A DNA stretch of 64,000 nucleotides, taken from contig CM072337.1 of assembly GCA_036874045.1 (NCBI GenBank), forward strand, positions 9,936,001 to 10,000,000, read 5' to 3'. The notes beneath the pieces were generated by a model, which worked only from the letters and a program-made list of their open reading frames with translations, did not search any database and was not told where the DNA came from. Below are positions 58,588 to 64,000 of the stretch, piece after piece; the stretch's first letter is position 1; every line of letters starts with the position of its first letter. Source of the stretch: Cymodocea nodosa. Its lineage: Eukaryota > Streptophyta > Magnoliopsida > Alismatales > Cymodoceaceae. The position numbers were made by a program, and so were the translations under genes.

Positions 58588-59705
58588 ATGGAATTGATGC
58601 AATTACCGTTAGATGCACTAAGGGAAGTACTAAGTAACTTGTCAGCTAAAGATCTGTGCAGGTTGTGTTGTGTATCAAAGACTATATTGAAGAAAAATAT
58701 TTTTAGAGACTACAAGCTGCAAAAATGACTAAGATTAGAGATGGATTCATATGGAGGTCATTTAATCGTAGTTCAAATACCCATGAATATCTGGCTATGG
58801 AAGAAACTACTGGAATTCCACCCAATGCATTAGAAGGAATAAATCATATTATGGGGATAGATGAAGGATTAATCATATACAAGACGAGACCAAGGTATGC
58901 AAGTTTATTATTACCTGATAGTTTGATAAGAAATCCTATAACAGGAGAAGAATGGAATATAGGAAGACCTAATAAATTTGAAGCACTAATTGTAAATTGT
59001 GGGTCAGCTTTAATATTTTCTGATAAAAATTCTGCAATTCCTGAAAAATTATATTATTAGAGACCTACAGGAAATTGGGATGAAGATTTATGCTTAAGTG
59101 TGTATAATTTTCTGAATAGATCTTGGAATGAAAATATTATGATATATCTAGGACAGAAATCATTAATTAACCAAACACATGTCATACTTGATGGATATAT
59201 ATATCTAGTCACGGAGATATCATTAGCATATGGATCTGATTTATACATTGTGAGCATAGACAGTTATGATGAATATATAGAAATTTTACCTATACCAAGT
59301 GAAATAGCTAAACTACCATCTGCAAAATTTAATGAAATTCAAATAGGAATGTGGTATAATGAAAAAGATGATCCTACTTTATGTCTGATAAGATGGTGGG
59401 ATGAACTGATGAAATTTCAAATATGGATTATGGAAGACATGAATGAATTGAAGTGGGAAGAGGAGTATATTGAAATAGATGTAGAAATAGAAACTGCTAC
59501 ATTACCTTGGAACCAAAAAGGATCCATTTCTGCATTACATATCATTAATGGTAATACACTCGTATTTGGAATTTATAATATATTACATGTTTACAAATTA
59601 AGAAGGAACAAGAACTGCATTAAAACAGAATTAATAGTAAGAAGAACTATACCTAAAAAGTTTGCTTGGACTGATACATTTATAGTTTTCATTTTTATTT
59701 TATAA
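58588..59705 (+). pseudogene. F-box-like ORF carried by the plus Athila-like copy
   Basis: The ATG at 58588 gives MELMQLPLDALREVLSNLSA, then KDLCRLCCVSK, an F-box-like start. A small deletion (~9-10 bases relative to the minus copy) near 58680 shifts the frame. The rest reads on at 58725-59060 (MGIDEGLIIYKTRPRYA, LIRNPITGEEWNIGRP) and, after a TAG at 59058, in the same frame at 59100-59705 (HVILDGYIYLVTEISLAYG, LYIVSID, FQIWIMEDMNE). This resembles F-box-associated beta-propeller repeats. The TAG after LYY is shared with the minus copy. A role in an SCF complex is only inferred. Confidence 0.65.
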
Positions 59706-61381
59706 AAGAGAAAAAAACAAAATATGAATTGAGTTTGTTCTAGGAAACCAACTGGCTTGCTCGTGAGCCACCAAAGGCATAGGAGCTTGGGTTCCACACA
59801 AGACACTGATTTATTAATATCTGTTAAATGTTATTTTGTTTTATATTTTGCTTTTATCTATGAATGAAAAGTTTTTCAGAATCAAAAATCGAAATATGCA
59901 GAAGGAGATACAAATGAAACAAGGTTTGTAACTAATTATTCATCCTCAATTTTAAATCAAGCAAAACTGTATTCATGCCTGCTACAATTGCTGTACTTAT
60001 TGTGAAATCTTTTTACATTGAGGACAATGCAAAATGTTGGTTTGGGGGGGGAGGTAATTAAAGTAACAACCATGTAAGTTTGTTAATTAAAGAAATTAAA
60101 ATGGTACTGCAAAGTTGTGGAAATTGAAAATTTTTATGAACTTGCTGTAACTATCCGATAAATGAGATTGTAAAATTTTTATAAACTACTTGATTGTTAT
60201 ATTTAGAAGGCTATATAAGATGCTATTGAATTTACTATTTATGCAAATCTAGATATAGTATCTTATGTTTTTTTGAATTTCATGAGTTTAATAGTTTCAT
60301 GATTTTAAAATGAAATCAGAATGCTTAATGAAAAAAATCAGTAAATTATCTGAAGTCCTGAATGAGCTGAGATGTGAATTCTAGATTAAATGAAACACAT
60401 ATGATTAAAGATACATTTAATTTGATTGATTGAACTTGTAGAATGATTTATGTGTAGATCTTATTAAACTACAGAAAAAGTATGAGCTTATTGTTATGGA
60501 TTCATATTTTCAGTAACTGATAGAAGCAGGACTATATGAGATTGGCGTTTTACTGCATCTGTATTAATGAAATACATACATATATAGTATGTGATTAATG
60601 TTTTGTTTTGTGTTTGTAGTTTTCATTGGAAAAAAAAAAGAAAGAAAAAAGGGAAAATTTGAGAGTTATTGTCTTGTTTGATCACAAGCCTTTTGTACTT
60701 GAGTAGATAGGTATGTAAGGATTGTTGACCTGAAAAAGGACTCTTGAAATTTGGCATCCTAAGATCCTGATCATATTTGAGATTGTTGATTGAAAGCTCG
60801 TTACATGGGTACATTAGAAAGCTCTTGTATGATTCAAGCTTGTCAAATTAACTTTTAAAGTACGAAAAAAAAAAGAAAAAAGAAAAAAGAAAAAAAATAT
60901 ACATATACTGTTCTGAAAAGATACAAGTGTTTTGTGAAATACAGATATCTTATGAATCGAGTATATTTTATGTTATCTAGAATTGCTAAAATATGAATTT
61001 GGAATTGACTTTTGAAGTTGTTTAATGGAGATACAATTCTTTATTCTACTTGTCTTAATCATATTGAATTAGATTGTATTTTGATTCGTATGTTGTTGAA
61101 ATTTCTTCTAGAAATCTTATTGGAAAAATCAGGATGACAGACGATGAAAAGAAGAACAAACGATAATATAATTAACACTTATGTGATGATGATATACTTT
61201 GTATGTAATTTGCATATATTCTAAGTATATTTGCAGGTTGATTACTGAAACATACAGAATATATTTTTAAGCTAAACAGAAGAAAAAAAGAAAGGGGAAG
61301 AATTAGTTCTAGCACTTTTAAAGACCAATTAATTAGATCTTAGTTTGCTAAGGGACTAGCAAAATTTAGGTATGGGGGAAG
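59706..61381 (+). mobile_element. 3' internal region of the plus copy with two polypurine tracts
   Basis: Noncoding. TTGAGGACAATG precedes GGTTTGGGGGGGGAGG (60039-60054), the standard Athila-type polypurine context. A further 1.3 kb follows before the second tract, GGTATGGGGGAAG (61369-61381), at the LTR. The conserved block (60660-60850) and homopolymer-rich stretches lie between. The plus-strand primer for this LTR is the second tract by position. Confidence 0.75.
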
Positions 61382-63341
61382 TATTTAGAATGAAAAAGTG
61401 CATATTATTAACGGTTAAATGATGTTTAATTGCATAATATTTAGCTTATCATACAAGAATTAAGCCATTATGTTATAATTGCACTGTTATATGCTTTAAT
61501 TGAAGAATCTGCTTAATTTTGGGGAATTAATGTTAATTTAGTACATTTATGAACTATCGGTAAGTTGCAGGCTGTGAAATTCTTAAGTATCCAAATTTTC
61601 TGATAATTCGGATAGTTATGTTTAACAGACTGATCATGTCAGATAGTTATGTTTAAATTGCCGAGCAGTTATGTTTTGAAAGTTTCCTGAAGTTAACAAC
61701 TAGTCATTTCGTTGCATTAATTTCTCATTTAGCTAAACGTTAAGTTAACGTGTGTTTTTATTGAAAAGCATGATATGTTTTAAAGTTATATCTTCTGTAT
61801 CATGAACAATGCATATTTTGATAACTCGTTAAGTTAGTGAGTAAAAGAAGAGACGAACTCGTTAAGTTAACATAACTAAACGCATTGAGTTGCTATATTG
61901 AACACTAAGACAACGCGTTAGGTTAGCATTATAAACTTAAGTTGTTATTTTTGCACGTGGTAAAATTCTTATTATAAAAATATTTGTTTATTACTGAATC
62001 AGTGAGTTATCTATAACTATCTGAAGTTGCAGTTGGGCATCAAACAGTTATATGTATAACTCTCCAAAATCTCTTTTTATTTATAAAATAGCTGAGGACA
62101 CGTGTCATGTTTTGGTAAAGTGACTTAAGTGGATTTTCGGTGAGTTAGTTGTAACCATCTGAAATGCATCTAAGCAACAGATAGTTAGACCTGTAACTCT
62201 TCGAAATGTTATTTTATGATGACACGTGTCGAGATCTGGTAGATTTACTTAAGTTATATATCGATGAGTTAGCTGTAACTATTTGAAATGCATTTGAGCA
62301 TCGGATAGTTAAGTTTATAAGTATCTGAAATGCACCTAAGCATCAGATAGTTAAATTTATGCACGTGTTGAATTTAAATGCTTTAGTATATCACGTGAGA
62401 TGCACATGTTTAACTCGTTAAGTTAGCATAACTGTACGCGTTGAGTTACATGAATACACACTAAGGCAACACGTTATGTTAGCAGCTTATTTCTTTATAT
62501 TTTCTAATATGCCATTGTAGCGGTTGTAGGAATAGACAGTTGGAAGAGAAAAAACCACGTTTGCACGTATCGCGCAGGGAAAGAAATCATCGCCGTTGAT
62601 ACGAATGAAGGAAATCCAACCAACCATTCAAGTAGAAGTAGTTACTACTGAAGAAATATAAAAGAAAAGAAGAAAAAAGAAGAAGTGTGTGATCGATGGG
62701 CAGACAGTGTGTGTAGAGGAGGATCGGCGTCGCAATTCTTTGAAGTACCACACCAGCCATCATCATCACCATCACCACACCATAATCACCAACCATCGGA
62801 GGTCTGTGAAGATACTTGCCTGATGTCGGGTCGATTCCGAGCCAAACACAGTGCCTTACAACCATTGTGATGAGTGATCACGTCGCGGGAAGGGAAGCCA
62901 TTTTCACCAAGCGCCGACTCATATTTCAGGAGATTGTAAAGCTTTTAGCCTTGGCTTCGGGTTGATGCCTATATGCTGAAGAGGAGATCATCTTGCAATT
63001 CTAGACTCGCGATTCTATAGGGAGAGGAGACAGAATTGTAAGTGGTTTAATTTTCAGTGGTGTAATCACGTTGCAAGTAGTGTCAGAAGTATTTACTGTC
63101 AAGTGAGATTACTTTACATTTCACCTATCGCCCATTTCCATGTTCATATTAAAACAAAAATACCAAAAATAATTTATCTATGTTTGTATGTTGTATTTGA
63201 GTGTTGTACTGTGATTAATGTTATCTTTGTCAGTGTTGTGATTATTTTATGTTTATTTTAGTTTTACAGTTTACTGAAATTGGTTCGTTCAAAAGACTTA
63301 AAGATTTTAATGGTTACTGTTTGAATTATCTGAATGTTAGT
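61382..63341 (+). mobile_element. 3' LTR of the plus copy, first ~1.96 kb only
   Basis: Starts TATTTAGAATG (the canonical TG mutated to TA) right after the polypurine tract. It breaks off at GAATGTTAGTA, about 0.5 kb short of its end, where the minus copy's 5' ORF begins. It carries CACGTGTC repeats and CGGATAGTTA/TAACTCTCC inverted repeats. Confidence 0.85.
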
Positions 63342-63528
63342 AAACCATAGGATTCTTGTACTTAGCTCTATTATATTGAAGATAATTCATTTGTTGTTCA
63401 TGTGATCTAACCATTTGCAATCGTCTCAGTTTCAAACAATCAGAGATGCCGTGACCTTCTAAATTGCAGAATTCACATATGCTAACTATAGGTTTTAGAA
63501 ATCTTTGAGTGTAATGCCATATTCTCAA
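63342..63528 (-). pseudogene. 5' ORF (zinc knuckle) of the minus copy
   Basis: Reads RFLKPIVSICEFCNLEGHGI, then SDCLKLRRLQMVRSHEQQMN: an intact CCHC knuckle equivalent to 47010-47180. A small deletion near the ATG (63518-63520) changes the frame. It is cut off at 63342 by the plus copy's LTR; the pol belonging to it resumes at 46184. No capsid domain lies between the primer site and the knuckle. Confidence 0.8.
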
Positions 63529-63601
63529 TTATAGAATAAAACACACAACACTCCTCTTGCTATTAAAACAAAATAGCACTCATAGTTGCTTAGCTTCTTA
63601 A

Positions 63602-63619
63602 TCCCCAACAACGACGCCA
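63602..63619 (-). promoter_or_regulatory. Primer-binding site of the minus copy, tRNA-Asp type
   Basis: Minus strand reads TGGCGTCGTTGTTGGGGA, two differences from 46896-46913. It lies 7 bases from the LTR end at 63627. Confidence 0.75.
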
Positions 63620-63626
63620 ATAGACT

Positions 63627-64000
63627 TGTTTGGGGTTGTTAAGTTAATTCTTAAACTTGTTTAATTTGTCTTTATGATTATATCAATAATTACTTTTAGA
63701 AGTAAACAAACAACCTTTCACACAAATTAGATATTAATTCTAATTTGTGTCTAAACTGCAAGTGCACAGTATATATTGTATTTGTATGCAAGTACAGGTC
63801 GATCCCACAGAGATTGAGTAAGAATTGTGTACTGTTCTGATTTTTATATTGGAGTTTATATGTGTTTAGTTAAACACTCTGTTAAGTTACAGTTAACACA
63901 ATAGACTTAGTTCAACAAACTAACCTCGTGGACTTAAGTTAACTTCACGAGCCTATCTTTCCAGTTAAATACTGCTATTTACAAAGGAATTTGGCCAACC
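63627..64000 (-). mobile_element. 5' LTR of the minus copy, cut by the window edge
   Basis: Begins TGTTTGGGGTTG and follows 34149-34520 closely, as expected for the partner of that 3' LTR. The rest is beyond base 64000. Confidence 0.85.

Overview
The window is AT-rich nuclear DNA of a flowering plant. It has one confidently recognised host gene, a class I TCP transcription factor resembling Arabidopsis TCP20 (27383-28375, +), in a small GC-richer island. Nearly everything else is nested, decaying LTR retrotransposon. The species cannot be named from sequence alone.

Left part (1-24060): copies of one Ty3/gypsy, Athila-like family (LTR about 2.0-2.2 kb, starting TGTTTAG and ending CTAAACA or CCAAACA) interleave with two Ty1/copia elements. 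Copia-1 (3406-7933, -) is inserted in gypsy pol and is itself cut by an Athila-like element (1-3405). Copia-2 (-) runs from 22217 down to 13332 and continues at 8139-8412, because a 5.19-kb block (8139-13331) is inverted with breakpoints in the RNase H regions of two different elements. Copia-2 also contains an internally deleted Athila-like element (16705-20726) with a perfect CCTTT target duplication.

Middle (24061-31990): AT-rich spacer, a speculative small minus-strand gene (25994-26482), the TCP gene with its leader and 3' region, then spacer with a copia fragment.

Right part (31990-64000): a gag fragment (+) is interrupted by a minus-strand Athila-like element (34149-46184, resuming at 63342-64000). 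That element is interrupted by a plus-strand relative (46186-63341) whose LTRs are both truncated. Comparing the two large copies gives the main observation. The family order is LTR, tRNA-Asp-type primer site, zinc-knuckle ORF, protease, RT, RNase H, integrase, a plant transposon-protein-like ORF, an F-box-like ORF, two polypurine tracts, LTR. The capsid part of gag is absent from its usual 5' place in all three copies seen there. In the plus copy it lies 3' of pol, between GTATGT donors and TTGCAG/TTACAG acceptors. The minus copy lacks exactly that block, as if copied from an RNA in which it was skipped. This permuted, apparently spliced gag plus an F-box-like passenger is the best candidate for an undescribed system here. 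The copies are broken by stops, frameshifts and a solo LTR, so this is a fossil of the system, not a working element.
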